Shown: positions 1-9,133, numbered from the stretch's first letter. The stretch: DNA of 64,000 nucleotides from Geomonas subterranea (GCF_019063845.1 NZ_CP077683.1:2604001-2668000), one strand, 5' to 3'. A program made the numbers and translations. The notes: generated by a model from the letters alone, not told the origin.

Positions 1-1049
1 CCATGGCGACCTCCAGCGGCCAGGCGGCCTCCACCCTCGCCGTCATGAACATCTGCCGAGCGGGACAGCACGTGGTCGCCGCCAGCACCCTGTACGGCGG
101 CACCTACTCGCTGTTCGCCAACACCTTCCCTAAAATGGGGATCGAAGTGACGTTCGTGGACCCCGAGGCGGACGATGCGACCATCGTCGCGGCCTTCCGT
201 CCCGAGACCCGCTGCCTCTTCGGCGAGACCATCGGCAACCCCGGGCTCAACATCCTCGATTTCGACAAGTTCTCCCGCATCGCGAAGAAGATGCAGGTGC
301 CCCTCATCATAGACAACACCTTCCCGACCCCGTACCTGTGCCGCCCGCTCGAGCACGGCGCCGACATCGTGATCCACTCGGCGACGAAGTACATCGACGG
401 GCACGCGACCAGCGTGGGGGGCGTCATCGTCGACAGCGGCAACTTCGACTGGGGCAACGGGAAGTACCCGGAGATGACCGAGCCTGATGAAAGCTACCAC
501 GGGCTGCAGTACCTGAAGACCTTCGGGAAGCTCGCCTACATCGTCAAGGCGCGCGTGCAGCTCATGCGCGACATCGGCCCCTGCCCGGCGCCCATGAACG
601 CCTTCCTGTTCAACCTGGGGCTGGAGACGCTGCCGCTTCGGATGCAGCGCCACTCGGAGAACGCCCTCGCCATGGCGAAGTTCCTCGAGAAGCACGAGGC
701 GGTCTCCTGGGTGAGCTACCCGGGGCTTGAGAGCCACAAGAGCTACGCGCGGGCGCAGAAGTACCTCCCCAAGGGGGCGAGCGGCGTGCTCACCTTCGGC
801 ATCAAGGGGGGCGCCGAGGCGGGCAAGAAGTTCATGGAGAGCTGCCAGCTGGTAGCGCTCGTCGTGCACGTGGGCGACGCCAGGAGCTGCGTGCTGCACC
901 CGGCCAGCACCACGCACCGCCAGCTTTCCGAGGAGCAGCAGATCGCTTCCGGCGTGTCGCCGGACCTGATCCGGCTCTCGGTGGGGATCGAACATATCGA
1001 CGACCTGATCGAGGACGTGAACCAGGCGCTTTTGGCCAGCCAGAAGTAG
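1..1049 (+). CDS. metY: O-acetylhomoserine sulfhydrylase-type PLP enzyme, 5' end cut by window
   Basis: Cytoplasmic Cys/Met-metabolism PLP enzyme; this subfamily makes homocysteine (or methionine) from O-acetylhomoserine and sulfide or a thiol. The visible 348 residues include the PLP-lysine motif SATKYIDGH (Lys about 129 of the visible part), the cofactor Asp in IIDNTFPTPYL, and the C-terminal SVGIEHIDDL typical of the family. The frame is open to the window edge, so roughly 80 N-terminal residues are missing relative to a usual length of about 430. Methionine gamma-lyase or cystathionine gamma-synthase are alternatives. The long middle insert (GNFDWGNGKYPEM) favours the O-acetylhomoserine branch. 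Confidence 0.9.
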   Translation, partial: MATSSGQAASTLAVMNICRAGQHVVAASTLYGGTYSLFANTFPKMGIEVTFVDPEADDATIVAAFRPETRCLFGETIGNPGLNILDFDKFSRIAKKMQVPLIIDNTFPTPYLCRPLEHGADIVIHSATKYIDGHATSVGGVIVDSGNFDWGNGKYPEMTEPDESYHGLQYLKTFGKLAYIVKARVQLMRDIGPCPAPMNAFLFNLGLETLPLRMQRHSENALAMAKFLEKHEAVSWVSYPGLESHKSYARAQKYLPKGASGVLTFGIKGGAEAGKKFMESCQLVALVVHVGDARSCVLHPASTTHRQLSEEQQIASGVSPDLIRLSVGIEHIDDLIEDVNQALLASQK

Positions 1050-1064
1050 GGGGAAGGTGAAAGG

Positions 1065-1160
1065 CCCTCACCCGGCCTGCGGCCACCCTCTCCCGGAGGG
1101 CGAGGGTATTGGCTGCCCTTCTCCCACCGGGAGAAGGTGCCCCGAAGGGGCGGATGAGGG
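1065..1160. repeat. REP-like intergenic repeat (CCCTCACCC ... CCCTCTCCCGG type)
   Basis: G/C-rich sequence with the motifs CCCTCACCC, CCCTCTCCCGGAGGG and a closing GGATGAGGG, able to fold on itself. Close relatives occur in this window at 32360-32455, 38608-38650, 28360-28462 and 54484-54597, always between genes. Confidence 0.6.
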
Positions 1161-1182
1161 CGCCGGCACAAGCGGTCAGTAG

Positions 1183-1225
1183 CAAAAAGAAGGGGCGAGT
1201 GGATTTTTCCACTCGCCCCTTTCCT
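1183..1225. terminator. Bidirectional intrinsic terminator between convergent genes
   Basis: Perfect 13-bp stem AGGGGCGAGTGGA / TCCACTCGCCCCT (1191-1203 and 1208-1220) with a 4-nt loop. The T-run is on the minus-strand side (TTCTTTTTGCT), so it serves mainly the YchJ gene and possibly metY. Confidence 0.8.
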
Positions 1226-1269
1226 ATTCCCGCCTCAGCGATTCTTGCCGCTGCGGTTTTCTACCTGCT

Positions 1270-1758
1270 TTACTTGCCGCAACACTTCTTGTACTTCATG
1301 CCGCTGCCGCAGCTGCAGGGATCGTTGCGCCCGATCTTCGGAGAGGTCCTCATGATCGGCTGCTGGGTCACCGGCTTGCCGTCGGTGAACAGCCACTTCT
1401 CCTTCTCCTTCTTGAACAGGGCGCGCTCGTGGTGCACACGGTCCTGCCCCTGCTCCTTCCAGCGGGCGATGAACTCCACCTCACCGGTGGTGTCATCCTT
1501 GCCGCCATCCTTGGTGGAGACGATCTCCAGTCCCTGCCAGTCGGACTTCTCGGCCCACTCGCGGGTCCCCTCGGCGTCGTACCCCTCGCGGTGCTTGGGG
1601 TGGGTACTCTCCAGTATGAACTCGGTCTCGACGTTGGCGTACGCGGCGTAACGCGCGCGCATCAGCGCCTCGGCCGTCTCAGCGCGGCGCTCCCCTTTGA
1701 TGACGGGGCGGCAGCATTCGGCGTAAGCCACGCCGCTGCCACAGGCACACAGCTCCAT
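1270..1758 (-). CDS. YchJ-family protein with two SEC-C metal-binding motifs
   Basis: 162-residue cytoplasmic protein. The N-terminal CxCGSG...CC knuckle ([15 protein letters not shown]) and C-terminal [15 protein letters not shown] are SEC-C type zinc sites as in SecA; the middle is the YchJ NTF2-like core. The family is widespread and its exact role is unknown. It starts at ATG behind AGGAGG. It lies 38 bp downstream of the Dabb gene on the same strand and is probably co-transcribed with it. Confidence 0.88.
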   Translation of the reverse strand: MELCACGSGVAYAECCRPVIKGERRAETAEALMRARYAAYANVETEFILESTHPKHREGYDAEGTREWAEKSDWQGLEIVSTKDGGKDDTTGEVEFIARWKEQGQDRVHHERALFKKEKEKWLFTDGKPVTQQPIMRTSPKIGRNDPCSCGSGMKYKKCCGK

Positions 1759-1796
1759 CAGTTACTCCTCCTCTTGCTCAATGTATGTTGCTTGGA

Positions 1797-2087
1797 TCAG
1801 ACTTCGTAATCCGCGGCGACCACCGAAGCGCATACGCTCCTCATGTAGGCGGCCACTTCGTTGGCGTGGTACGGGTGCACCTGGTAGGCCTGCAGGTCCT
1901 CCAGGGAGTCGAACTTGGTGTACAGCGCGATGTCCGCGGAGCGCTCGGAACGGATCAGGTCAACCCCGACCTCGAGATGGCGCAGCAACTCGACCTTGCC
2001 GTCCATGCTCAGAAGACGCTGGCGCGCGGCCTCGACGTTCTCTGCGGTGGCCTCTTTGAGCTTGAAAAGCACTATATGCACGATCAT
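1797..2087 (-). CDS. Dabb (stress-responsive A/B barrel) family protein
   Basis: 96 residues forming one Dabb ferredoxin-like domain: N-terminal MIVHIVLFKLK strand, LRHLEVGVDL, and the conserved tail YQVHPYHANEVAAYMR with its His pair. Family members are small dimeric proteins, some enzymes, many of unknown function. It is first of the two-gene minus-strand unit with the YchJ gene. No catalytic claim can be made from sequence. Confidence 0.85.
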   Translation of the reverse strand: MIVHIVLFKLKEATAENVEAARQRLLSMDGKVELLRHLEVGVDLIRSERSADIALYTKFDSLEDLQAYQVHPYHANEVAAYMRSVCASVVAADYEV

Positions 2088-2271
2088 GTGTAGCCCCCAG
2101 AATCAGTAATGTCGTTCTCCGGATACCTGTAATACATCGTGGCCCGCCCCCCTGTCAACGGTGGCAGTCCCGTTGAGAGAAAAAAGTTGTTGCGCGGCCG
2201 GAACAATGCTGTTATAAGGACCAACAGGATCAAAAAGGTCTCTTTTAAATTTTAATGCAATGGAGGATTAA

Positions 2272-3024
2272 ATGACTGGCGCTTTGAGATTCATGAGTAT
2301 AATTGTACTGGCGTTCCTAATGATGACCGCTCCCGCCATGGCCGCGGGCAAGGTCCTCTTCGACAACGGGCACGGCGAGCGCTTTCAGGTGAAGGAGCAG
2401 GGGCCGCTGCAACTCTCCGGGCTGGCGGGGCTTTTCCAGGAGGCGGGGCTCGAGGTGGACACCGTGGACCAGCCGCTCTCGGACGCCACCCTGGCCGGGG
2501 CACGCGCCCTGATCATCAGCGGCGCCTTCGCCCCGCTGCACCCCAACGAAATCGAGGCCGTGGCGCGGTTCATCGCCAACGGCGGCCACGTGGCGGTGAT
2601 GCTCCACATAGCCCCCCCGGTGGCGCCACTTCTGAACCGGCTGCAGGTCAGCCACACCATGGGAGTGGTCCAGGAGCGCGAGAACGTGATCGACGGCGAC
2701 CTGCTCAGGTTCCGGGTCACCAGGCTGAAGGAGCACCCGCTGTTCCGGGATCTCAAGGATTTCAGCGTCAACGGCGCGTGGGGACTGATCAACCAGACCG
2801 ACAGCGCCGCGGTCATCGCGGCCACCGGCTTCCAGGCGTGGATCGACGTGGACCAGGACCAGAAGCAGGCCAAGGAGGAAACCGCCTCCTTCGGCATCGT
2901 CGTGGCCGGCACCATCGGGAAAGGGTCCTTCCTCGTCTTCGGCGACGACGCCATTTTCCAGAACAAGTTCCTGGAAGGAAACAACAGGATTCTCGCGGCG
3001 AACCTCGCCGCCTGGCTCAAATAG
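2272..3024 (+). CDS. Secreted DUF4350-like/GATase-fold protein
   Basis: 250 residues with a clear signal peptide (hydrophobic residues 6-22, likely cleavage after AMA near 24). The mature part begins with KVLFDNGHGERF and continues with alternating strands and helices (ARALIISGAFAPL, FIANGGHVAVMLHI, GSFLVFGDDAIFQN), like the glutamine-amidotransferase fold of DUF4350 proteins that sense or bind ligands. No catalytic Cys is visible, so it is probably not an amidotransferase. GGAGG lies 6 bases before the ATG. It precedes the superoxide reductase gene by 61 bp and could share its transcript. Specific function unknown. Confidence 0.7.
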   Translation: MTGALRFMSIIVLAFLMMTAPAMAAGKVLFDNGHGERFQVKEQGPLQLSGLAGLFQEAGLEVDTVDQPLSDATLAGARALIISGAFAPLHPNEIEAVARFIANGGHVAVMLHIAPPVAPLLNRLQVSHTMGVVQERENVIDGDLLRFRVTRLKEHPLFRDLKDFSVNGAWGLINQTDSAAVIAATGFQAWIDVDQDQKQAKEETASFGIVVAGTIGKGSFLVFGDDAIFQNKFLEGNNRILAANLAAWLK

Positions 3025-3085
3025 CCACCCCAAACCAACCAAAGAACAGCGGTACATACCAACCAACAAAAAAAGGAGGGATTAG

Positions 3086-3460
3086 ATGGCTCAGGCTCTG
3101 GAAATCTACAAGTGCGAGATGTGCGGCAATATAGTCGAGGTGTTCCACGCAGGCGGTGGCCAACTGGTCTGCTGCGGCGAGGAGATGAAACTGCAGAAGG
3201 AAAACACGGTGGACGCGTCCAAGGAGAAGCACGTACCGGTCGTCGAGCGCGGCGAGGGGACCATCACCGTCAAGGTGGGGAGCATCCCGCACCCGATGGA
3301 GAGCGCCCACTACATCGAGTGGATCGAAGTGATCGCCGACGGCAAGGTCTACCGCGCGCAGCTCCAGCCGGGCCAGGCACCGGAAGCGACCTTCCCGGTC
3401 AGCGCAGCCGACGTCAAGGTCCGCGAGTACTGCAACCTGCACGGCCAGTGGTCCGCCTAG
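3086..3460 (+). CDS. dfx: Desulfoferrodoxin (two-iron superoxide reductase)
   Basis: 124 residues. Reduces superoxide to hydrogen peroxide without making oxygen, a typical defence of anaerobes; cytoplasmic. The N-terminal desulforedoxin domain has four Cys (YKCEMCG and VCCGE) for the rubredoxin-like iron. The catalytic centre II ligands are visible: His in EKHVPV, His pair in [11 protein letters not shown], and Cys/His in [10 protein letters not shown]. Both iron sites are intact, so this is the 2Fe class. A strong AGGAGGG precedes ATG. Rubrerythrin at 45447 is the likely downstream peroxide scavenger. Confidence 0.96.
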   Translation: MAQALEIYKCEMCGNIVEVFHAGGGQLVCCGEEMKLQKENTVDASKEKHVPVVERGEGTITVKVGSIPHPMESAHYIEWIEVIADGKVYRAQLQPGQAPEATFPVSAADVKVREYCNLHGQWSA

Positions 3461-3487
3461 GACGCCGGCACGAGGCACGGATGTGAG

Positions 3488-3521
3488 AAGGGGGGACGGC
3501 TTGCGCCGTCCCCCCTTTTTT
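3488..3521 (+). terminator. Intrinsic terminator of dfx
   Basis: Stem GGGGGGACGGC / GCCGTCCCCCC with TTGC loop followed by six T. Confidence 0.9.
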
Positions 3522-3546
3522 CGTTGCATCCGGGAAAAGTCGAATC

Positions 3547-3680
3547 CCCCCCCAGCGTTATCCCCCCTGCCCCAGCGTTGTCCCCCTCCCCTCGCGGGAG
3601 GGGGTTAGGGGTGGGGGAAGGTGCCACATGTGCGCTGCTGGCAGTCCCCCCCTGCCCCATCCCGTCGCGCGGGAGAGGGA
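3547..3680. repeat. C/G-rich intergenic repeat
   Basis: Contains TGCGGGAGGGGGTTAGGG-like sequence followed by GTGGGGGAAGGTGCCAC. A close copy sits at 63853-63900 at the other end of the window. It fills most of the interval between dfx and the HD-GYP gene. Confidence 0.55.
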
Positions 3681-3694
3681 GAGCCGGAAACGGT

Positions 3695-5065
3695 TCAGGC
3701 GAGGAGGTGGGTGGCCAGGTTGATGTTTTTCAGGAGCGGATCCACCGGGGCGATGATGGTCGCGTAGCGCCCTCCCCCCTCTTCGGCGAGGCTCACCAGC
3801 CGTGGCGTTTCCAGCGTCTCGCCCCGCGCGCCGATCAGGATCTTCACCGACGGCTCCGCGCACTCCATCGGATGCGGCTTCAGCACCACCCCGATCTCGT
3901 TGGTGTCCAGGCGCACCAGGCTCCCCACCGGATATTCCCCCATCATCGCCTCGAACTTCTCCACCAGGTCGGCGTTCAGCGAAGAGCCCCCCAGGCGGTG
4001 CATGATCTCCATCGCCTCCTTGGGAAGGGTCGGCCTCTGGTAGGTGCGCAGCGTGGTGATGGCGTCGTAGCAGTCGGCCACGGAGACGATCTCGGTGTAA
4101 AGGCCGAACTGCATCTCCCGCGCCCACTCCGGGTAGCCGGTGCGGTCATGGCGGATGTGGTGCCCGAGCACCGCTTCCGCCACCGCCGGAGGGATGTTCT
4201 TCATCTTCTTGACGATCTCCGACCCCTCCTCGGCGTGGCGCTTCATCTCCTTGAACTCGGTGTCCGAGAGCTTGCCGGGGCTGTTCAGGATGGTCTTGGC
4301 GATCCTGGTCTTGCCGATGTCGTGCAAAAGACCGGCGGTGTTGATCTCGTGCAGCGCCTCCTTCTCCAGACCCAGAAACGCGGCCAAGGTGAGCGCCAGG
4401 ATGCCGACGTTGACCGAATGGCTGAAGGTGTAGTTGTCGTAGTCCTTGATCATGGCCAGGCCAAGGAGGGTGGTCGGCTCCTCCATGGTGACGGACACCA
4501 TGTTCTCGACCACGCCGTTGATCCAATCGCCGCTGGGGATCCTGCCGTTGTCGATCTCGCGCATGGTGTCGCGCACGGCCTTGAGCGCGTCACGGTAGAT
4601 GGCGGCCGGGAGAATGGCTTCCTTGTGCCCCTCCCCCTCGCCGGCGACCAGCTCGTCGATGCCCAGGCGGACGTTGCTGATTCCCTTTCGTTCCAGCTCG
4701 GCGGCGAACGTCTCCGGACCGACCTGCCGGTTCGCCAGCAGGGCAGCGAAACCGAAGAGGTCGTCGGGTGTGACGCCGGCGTAGATGGTGACGGCGTCCA
4801 CCCCTTTTTGCAGCAGGCGATCTACCAGCTCCACCACGGCGGCGTTGGGGGTGACCAACAGGCACCCTTCGATGAAGAAGGTACCTTCCACCACGCCAAG
4901 GTGCAGTTCGTGCCGCTCCCCCATCATCTCGCCCATCAGCCCGACCAGTTCCTGCAGGGGCTGCCGCACCGCCGGGTGGGCCAGGGGATAGAGCAGCACC
5001 GACTTTATGGAAGCGGTGAAGAGCATCGCCGCGCGCTGCACATCCTGCTTGGTGATCTCACTCAT
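3695..5065 (-). CDS. HD-GYP domain phosphohydrolase-like protein
   Basis: 456 residues. Residues 1-150 are a non-catalytic region seen in Geobacter-type proteins; 205-370 form the HD domain with HD at 248-249 (LLHDIGKTRI) and HHIRHDRTGYP at 302-312. HD-GYP proteins hydrolyse cyclic di-GMP; here the usual HHExxDGxGYP reads HHIRHDRTGYP, so the Glu and one Gly are replaced and activity is uncertain. The ATG at 5065 overlaps the stop of the HEAT-repeat gene by 8 bases, implying translational coupling. A longer upstream frame is open but lies inside the HEAT gene and looks non-coding. Confidence 0.88.
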   Translation of the reverse strand: MSEITKQDVQRAAMLFTASIKSVLLYPLAHPAVRQPLQELVGLMGEMMGERHELHLGVVEGTFFIEGCLLVTPNAAVVELVDRLLQKGVDAVTIYAGVTPDDLFGFAALLANRQVGPETFAAELERKGISNVRLGIDELVAGEGEGHKEAILPAAIYRDALKAVRDTMREIDNGRIPSGDWINGVVENMVSVTMEEPTTLLGLAMIKDYDNYTFSHSVNVGILALTLAAFLGLEKEALHEINTAGLLHDIGKTRIAKTILNSPGKLSDTEFKEMKRHAEEGSEIVKKMKNIPPAVAEAVLGHHIRHDRTGYPEWAREMQFGLYTEIVSVADCYDAITTLRTYQRPTLPKEAMEIMHRLGGSSLNADLVEKFEAMMGEYPVGSLVRLDTNEIGVVLKPHPMECAEPSVKILIGARGETLETPRLVSLAEEGGGRYATIIAPVDPLLKNINLATHLLA

Positions 5066-6662
5066 GCCCCGGTTCCCTCTGCGCCATCGACTGTAACGCT
5101 GCCGCGGCGGGGTCGGCCAGCTCGCCCCTCCCCGAGGCGTACCCCTGCAGGAAGGCCCGCGCCTGGTCCCCTCCCAGGGCGGCGATCGCCTCGATGGCGG
5201 CGAGCTTGTGCTCGCGGCGGCGGGTCGTACCGACCAGGCAGCGCCTGCGGACCAGCTTGACCAGCGCCCCCAGGGCACGCCGGTCCCCGATGCGTCCTAT
5301 GGCCCGCAGCGCCTCCAGCTGCAGCACGTGCAGCTTTCCCCTCAGGTCGCGCTTCCCGGCCAGCCGGAGCAGGGGTTCGAGCGCGCCCTGGTTCCTGCAG
5401 TTCCCCAGCCAGGCGATCGCCTGCAGCGCGGTCGCCTCATCCCCCTCCTGCACCAGGGAGAGCAGGACGTTGGTGGCCTCCATCCCCCCGATCCGCGCCA
5501 GCGCCCGGATGCTCTCCGTGCGCACCCGCCCGTCCGGGTGATAGACGGTCACCACCAGCCCCTTGACCGCATCCCGGGTGCCAACCTCGGCCAGGATGGC
5601 CACCGCCATCTGCACCACCTGAGCCCTGCCGTCCTTGAGCAGGGTGAGCAGCTTGGGCTGCGCCTGTGCCCCGATGCGGACCAGGGCGGTGCCGAACGCC
5701 TTGCGGGCGGACCTGCTGCCGGTCACCGTCAGGCGCCGGATCACGGCGTCCACCACCTCGGCACCGGCCAGCCGGAGCATGCGGCAGATCCCCTCCTTGT
5801 CGGGGAAGTCGACATCCTCCAGGTGGTCCAAAAGGTGCTCGGCCATATCCCCCAGGCTCAGTTGCTGCAGTACCGTGTGCGCGGTTTCGCGGCAGGCCGC
5901 GCTCCTGGCCGGGTCCGCCTGCTCTTCCACCAGGCGCGTCAGCACCACGTAGAGCCGGTCGTAGTTCCCCTCGAGCTTGAGCGGCAGGGCCTTTTTCAGC
6001 AGCAGCCGCGCCAGCTGCCGGTAACGTTCGTCATCGGTCTCGGCGGCCAGGGCAGCCAAGATCTGGTCGAGCCCCGGCTCGGCCGCCTGCCCGGCCACGC
6101 TTCCCTGCGCCTGGGCGGGCTCGGGCGGGGCCTCCTCCGGCACCTCGGCGCCGTCCCCGGTCTCATCATCGGCCTGCCCCGCCGATTTCTTGGTGTACAC
6201 CGCCGTCACATCGATCTGGTTCACCATCACGGCGGAGACGCCGTTTCGGGCCAGCATCCCTGCCACGCCGCCTTCCTCCGCGATCTTCTGCGGCGACACG
6301 GCCAGCGCGGAAAGAAGGGCGGAGAGATCGGCCAGGGACAACTCGGGGAGAAAGGTGAGGCGTTGCAGTTCGCGCGTGAAGAGTTCCTGGGCCAGTGCCT
6401 TGGTCATCGGGTTGCTTTCGATGGCCTCCTTCTGACCGGCGATGGCGAAGCCGCCGCGCTGAACGATGAGGGTGACGCTGCCGTGGCGGACCATGGCTGA
6501 GACAGCCTGATAAGCGGAATTGAGTATCTGCGAACGCAGGGGATGATTGTCGGGATAGAAGGAAAAGGCCTTCAATGCCTTCGAGGTTTCGGCGAGTGCT
6601 TTCTGGCAGGCGGCGCCGAGATCTTCACCTTCTTGAAATAGATTTTGTTGGTTTTCCGGCAT
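5058..6662 (-). CDS. HEAT-repeat protein
   Basis: 534 residues, no signal peptide. The N-terminal ~130 residues (ACQKALAETSKALKAFSFYP...) resemble the N-terminus of the coupled HD-GYP protein, including the YPDNHPLR / YPLAHPAVR element, so the two share an ancestral module. Residues ~280-530 are HEAT repeats (FGTALVRIGAQAQPKLL, MAVAILAEVGTRDAVKG, SIRALARIGGMEATNVL, LEALRAIGRIGDRRALG). This is a scaffold or protein-binding architecture. A Pro/Ala/Glu-rich linker lies near 160-200. Likely a partner of the HD-GYP protein; no enzyme motif seen. Confidence 0.82.
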   Translation of the reverse strand: MPENQQNLFQEGEDLGAACQKALAETSKALKAFSFYPDNHPLRSQILNSAYQAVSAMVRHGSVTLIVQRGGFAIAGQKEAIESNPMTKALAQELFTRELQRLTFLPELSLADLSALLSALAVSPQKIAEEGGVAGMLARNGVSAVMVNQIDVTAVYTKKSAGQADDETGDGAEVPEEAPPEPAQAQGSVAGQAAEPGLDQILAALAAETDDERYRQLARLLLKKALPLKLEGNYDRLYVVLTRLVEEQADPARSAACRETAHTVLQQLSLGDMAEHLLDHLEDVDFPDKEGICRMLRLAGAEVVDAVIRRLTVTGSRSARKAFGTALVRIGAQAQPKLLTLLKDGRAQVVQMAVAILAEVGTRDAVKGLVVTVYHPDGRVRTESIRALARIGGMEATNVLLSLVQEGDEATALQAIAWLGNCRNQGALEPLLRLAGKRDLRGKLHVLQLEALRAIGRIGDRRALGALVKLVRRRCLVGTTRRREHKLAAIEAIAALGGDQARAFLQGYASGRGELADPAAAALQSMAQREPGHE

Positions 6663-6705
6663 TTTCCATTCCCGTTGATAGGACGCCAGATTCTAGCCGA
6701 TATAA

Positions 6706-6717
6706 TGATAATTATCA
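6706..6717. promoter_or_regulatory. Fur-like palindrome
   Basis: Perfect 12-bp palindrome TGATAATTATCA embedded in GATATAATGATAATTATCAA, close to the Fur consensus GATAATGATAATCATTATC. It lies between the divergent HEAT gene (44 bp away) and mntH (162 bp away), fitting metal control of mntH. Confidence 0.55.
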
Positions 6718-6878
6718 AACAATTTCACAGCGGCCGAGATGACCGCCCGGCTATAGTATCTCACCGTCGCTTTTACCATGCTCCAAGGTCCGCTGCCAAC
6801 TCATTTCGCAGCGCATACCGGTTGTGCATGTTTTTGTCAGCGGACAGTTGCTCTTGATGTCATGGCGGATAGAATTAG

Positions 6879-8210
6879 GTGACGTTTTCACCCATCCCCT
6901 CCCGCGAGGTGACATTGCCTAAAAACAGCACCGGCAGTCTTGACTCAAGGACCGTCCAGTCCGCCCTGGAGGCCCTGTCGCGCGAAACGAAAAAATCCAG
7001 ACTCGCCCGCGTCTTCCCCTTCCTTGGTCCCGCCTTCATCGCCAGCGTCGCCTACGTCGATCCCGGCAATTTCGCCACCAACATCCAGGGGGGTGCGCAG
7101 TTCGGCTACCTGCTCCTTTGGGTGATCGTCTCCAGCAACCTTATCGCCATGTTGATCCAGACGCTCTCGGCAAAGCTTGGGCTCGCCACCGGCCAGAATC
7201 TCGCCGAGCACTGCCGCAACCAGTTCCCGAAGCCGGTGTCGATCACCATGTGGATCATCATGGAGGCGGTGGCCATGGCCACGGACCTGGCGGAATTCAT
7301 GGGGGCGGCCCTGGGCTTCCAGCTCCTGTTCGGCATACCGCTTCTGGCCGGAGCCCTGCTCACCGCGCTGACGACCTTCGGCATCCTGGGGATGGAACGC
7401 TTCGGCTTCAGGCCCCTCGAGGCGGTGATCTCCGCCATGGTCGCCGTCATCGCCCTCTGCTACGTCGCCGAGATCTTCATCGCCGCCCCTGACTGGGGCG
7501 ACATCGCAGGGCACGTGATACGCCCCGCCTTCGCGGGCAGGGAAAGCGTCCTTTTGGCCACGGGCATCATCGGCGCCACCGTGATGCCCCACGCCATCTT
7601 CCTGCACTCGTCGCTCATGCAGGGGAGGATCGTGGTGAAGGACAGGAAGAGCCTGCGCACCCTGTACCGCTACGAGATCATGGACGTGGTGATCGCCATG
7701 GGGATCGCGAGCTTCGTGAACATGTCCATGCTCATCATGGCGGCGTCCACCTTCTACGCCACCGGCAAGACCTCGGTCGCCACCATCGAGGAGGCGTACC
7801 GGACCCTGGAGCCGCTCCTTGGTCCGGCGGCGAAGTTCATTTTCGGCGTTTCGCTGCTCTTCTCCGGCCTCTCCTCCAGCAGTGTCGGTACCAGCGCGGG
7901 GCAGGTGATCATGCAGGGGTTCATCCAGCGCCACATCAAGCCGTGGATCAGGCGCCTGGTCACCATGGCCCCATCCCTGTTCGTCATCGCCATGGGGTAC
8001 GACCCGACCCGGACCCTGGTGATCAGCCAGGTGGTGCTTTCCTTCGGGCTCCCCTTCGCCATCATCCCGCTGGTGCTCTTCACCCGCCGGCGCGACCTGA
8101 TGGGGGACCTGGTCAACAAAACGGCTACCACGGCCTGCGCCGGGGCTGCGGCAACGCTGATCGTCGCCCTCAACGTCTACCTGATCTACGCAACCTTTTT
8201 CCCAGGATGA
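6879..8210 (+). CDS. mntH: Nramp-family Mn/Fe transporter
   Basis: 443-residue inner-membrane proton-coupled divalent metal importer with about 11 membrane helices. The helix-1 metal motif DPGNFA is present. The helix-6 motif reads MPHAIFLHSS, so MPH is kept but the common next residue Asn is Ala. The GTG start has only a weak ribosome site; the N-terminus is about 40 residues longer than usual before the first helix, so an internal start near 6915 is possible. A Fur-like palindrome lies upstream. The stop overlaps or nearly touches the UspA gene, suggesting an operon. Confidence 0.9.
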   Translation: MTFSPIPSREVTLPKNSTGSLDSRTVQSALEALSRETKKSRLARVFPFLGPAFIASVAYVDPGNFATNIQGGAQFGYLLLWVIVSSNLIAMLIQTLSAKLGLATGQNLAEHCRNQFPKPVSITMWIIMEAVAMATDLAEFMGAALGFQLLFGIPLLAGALLTALTTFGILGMERFGFRPLEAVISAMVAVIALCYVAEIFIAAPDWGDIAGHVIRPAFAGRESVLLATGIIGATVMPHAIFLHSSLMQGRIVVKDRKSLRTLYRYEIMDVVIAMGIASFVNMSMLIMAASTFYATGKTSVATIEEAYRTLEPLLGPAAKFIFGVSLLFSGLSSSSVGTSAGQVIMQGFIQRHIKPWIRRLVTMAPSLFVIAMGYDPTRTLVISQVVLSFGLPFAIIPLVLFTRRRDLMGDLVNKTATTACAGAAATLIVALNVYLIYATFFPG

Positions 8211-8215
8211 TTACC

Positions 8216-9133
8216 ATGTTCAAGCACATCCTCGTCCCGATGGACGGATCGAAACTCGCCGAGGCGGCCCTCCCCGCCGCCCGGTTCATGGCGGAAAAGC
8301 TGGACGCCCAGGTAACCCTCTTCCACGTGGTGGAAAAGGACGCCCCAAGCCAGGTGCACGGCCAGAAACACCTGACCGGTTCCCAAGAGGCGCACGCGTA
8401 CCTGCAGGAGGTCGCGCGCACCTGGTTTCAAGGCATCCCCAAGGTCGAATGCCACGTGCACGAGAGCGAGACCACGCTGGTCTCCGAGAGCATCGTCGCC
8501 CACGCCGCGGAGCTCGGCCACGACCTGGTGGTGATGTGCTCGCACGGGCGCGGCAAGGCGTTCCACCTCCTTTTTGGCTCCATCGCCCAGAAGGTGATCG
8601 CCGGGGGGACCCTGCCGGTCCTGATCACCCATCCCGACGAAAACGGGGAGCCCCCCCCATTTTGCTGCTGCCAGATCCTGCTGCCGCTCGACACCGATCC
8701 CGAGCACGAAAAGGGGCTGCCGGTGGTGAAATCGGTGGCGCGGATCTGCAACGCCGACCTGCACATCACCACGGTGATTCCCACCTACGAATCGCTCCCC
8801 CCCGAGGAGAAGGTGACGGCGCGCACCCTGCCGGCGACCGTTGCGCGCATGCTCGACCTGGAAGCGCGGGACGCCTCCGAGCACCTGGCCGGGGTGGTAC
8901 AGGAACTGGTCAGGGAAGGGATCCACGCCTCGGCCCACGTCTTGAGGGGGGACCCGGCCGAAACTATCGCCCGGGCCGCCCAGGAGGCGAAGATAGACCT
9001 CATGGTGCTCCCGACCCACGGCAAGACCGGCATGGCCGCCTTCTGGACCGGCAGCGTGGCCCACGGCATCTGCAGCCGCAGCAGGTGCCCCCTGCTCCTG
9101 GTCCCCATCTCCGAGCCCTCCCCCGCCGACTGA
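8216..9133 (+). CDS. Tandem universal stress protein (UspA x2)
   Basis: 305 residues with two Usp domains: 1-145 (MFKHILVPMDGS ... SHGRGKAFHLLFGS) and ~150-300 (ILLPLDTD ... THGKTGMAAFWTGSVAHG). The second has the ATP-binding Gly pattern G-x2-G-x9-G-S; the first is degenerate at the first Gly pair. Cytoplasmic. The ATG at 8216 is chosen because AGGA sits 8 bases before it; another in-frame ATG at 8207 overlaps the mntH stop. Co-transcription with mntH suggests a role in metal or stress adaptation, but this is inference. Confidence 0.9.
   Translation: MFKHILVPMDGSKLAEAALPAARFMAEKLDAQVTLFHVVEKDAPSQVHGQKHLTGSQEAHAYLQEVARTWFQGIPKVECHVHESETTLVSESIVAHAAELGHDLVVMCSHGRGKAFHLLFGSIAQKVIAGGTLPVLITHPDENGEPPPFCCCQILLPLDTDPEHEKGLPVVKSVARICNADLHITTVIPTYESLPPEEKVTARTLPATVARMLDLEARDASEHLAGVVQELVREGIHASAHVLRGDPAETIARAAQEAKIDLMVLPTHGKTGMAAFWTGSVAHGICSRSRCPLLLVPISEPSPAD

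Noticed and set aside
6862-6882. Six-codon open frame ending in the mntH start codon, as a leader peptide
   Set aside because: No ribosome site ahead of it and no special codons; overlap of four bases is easily chance.
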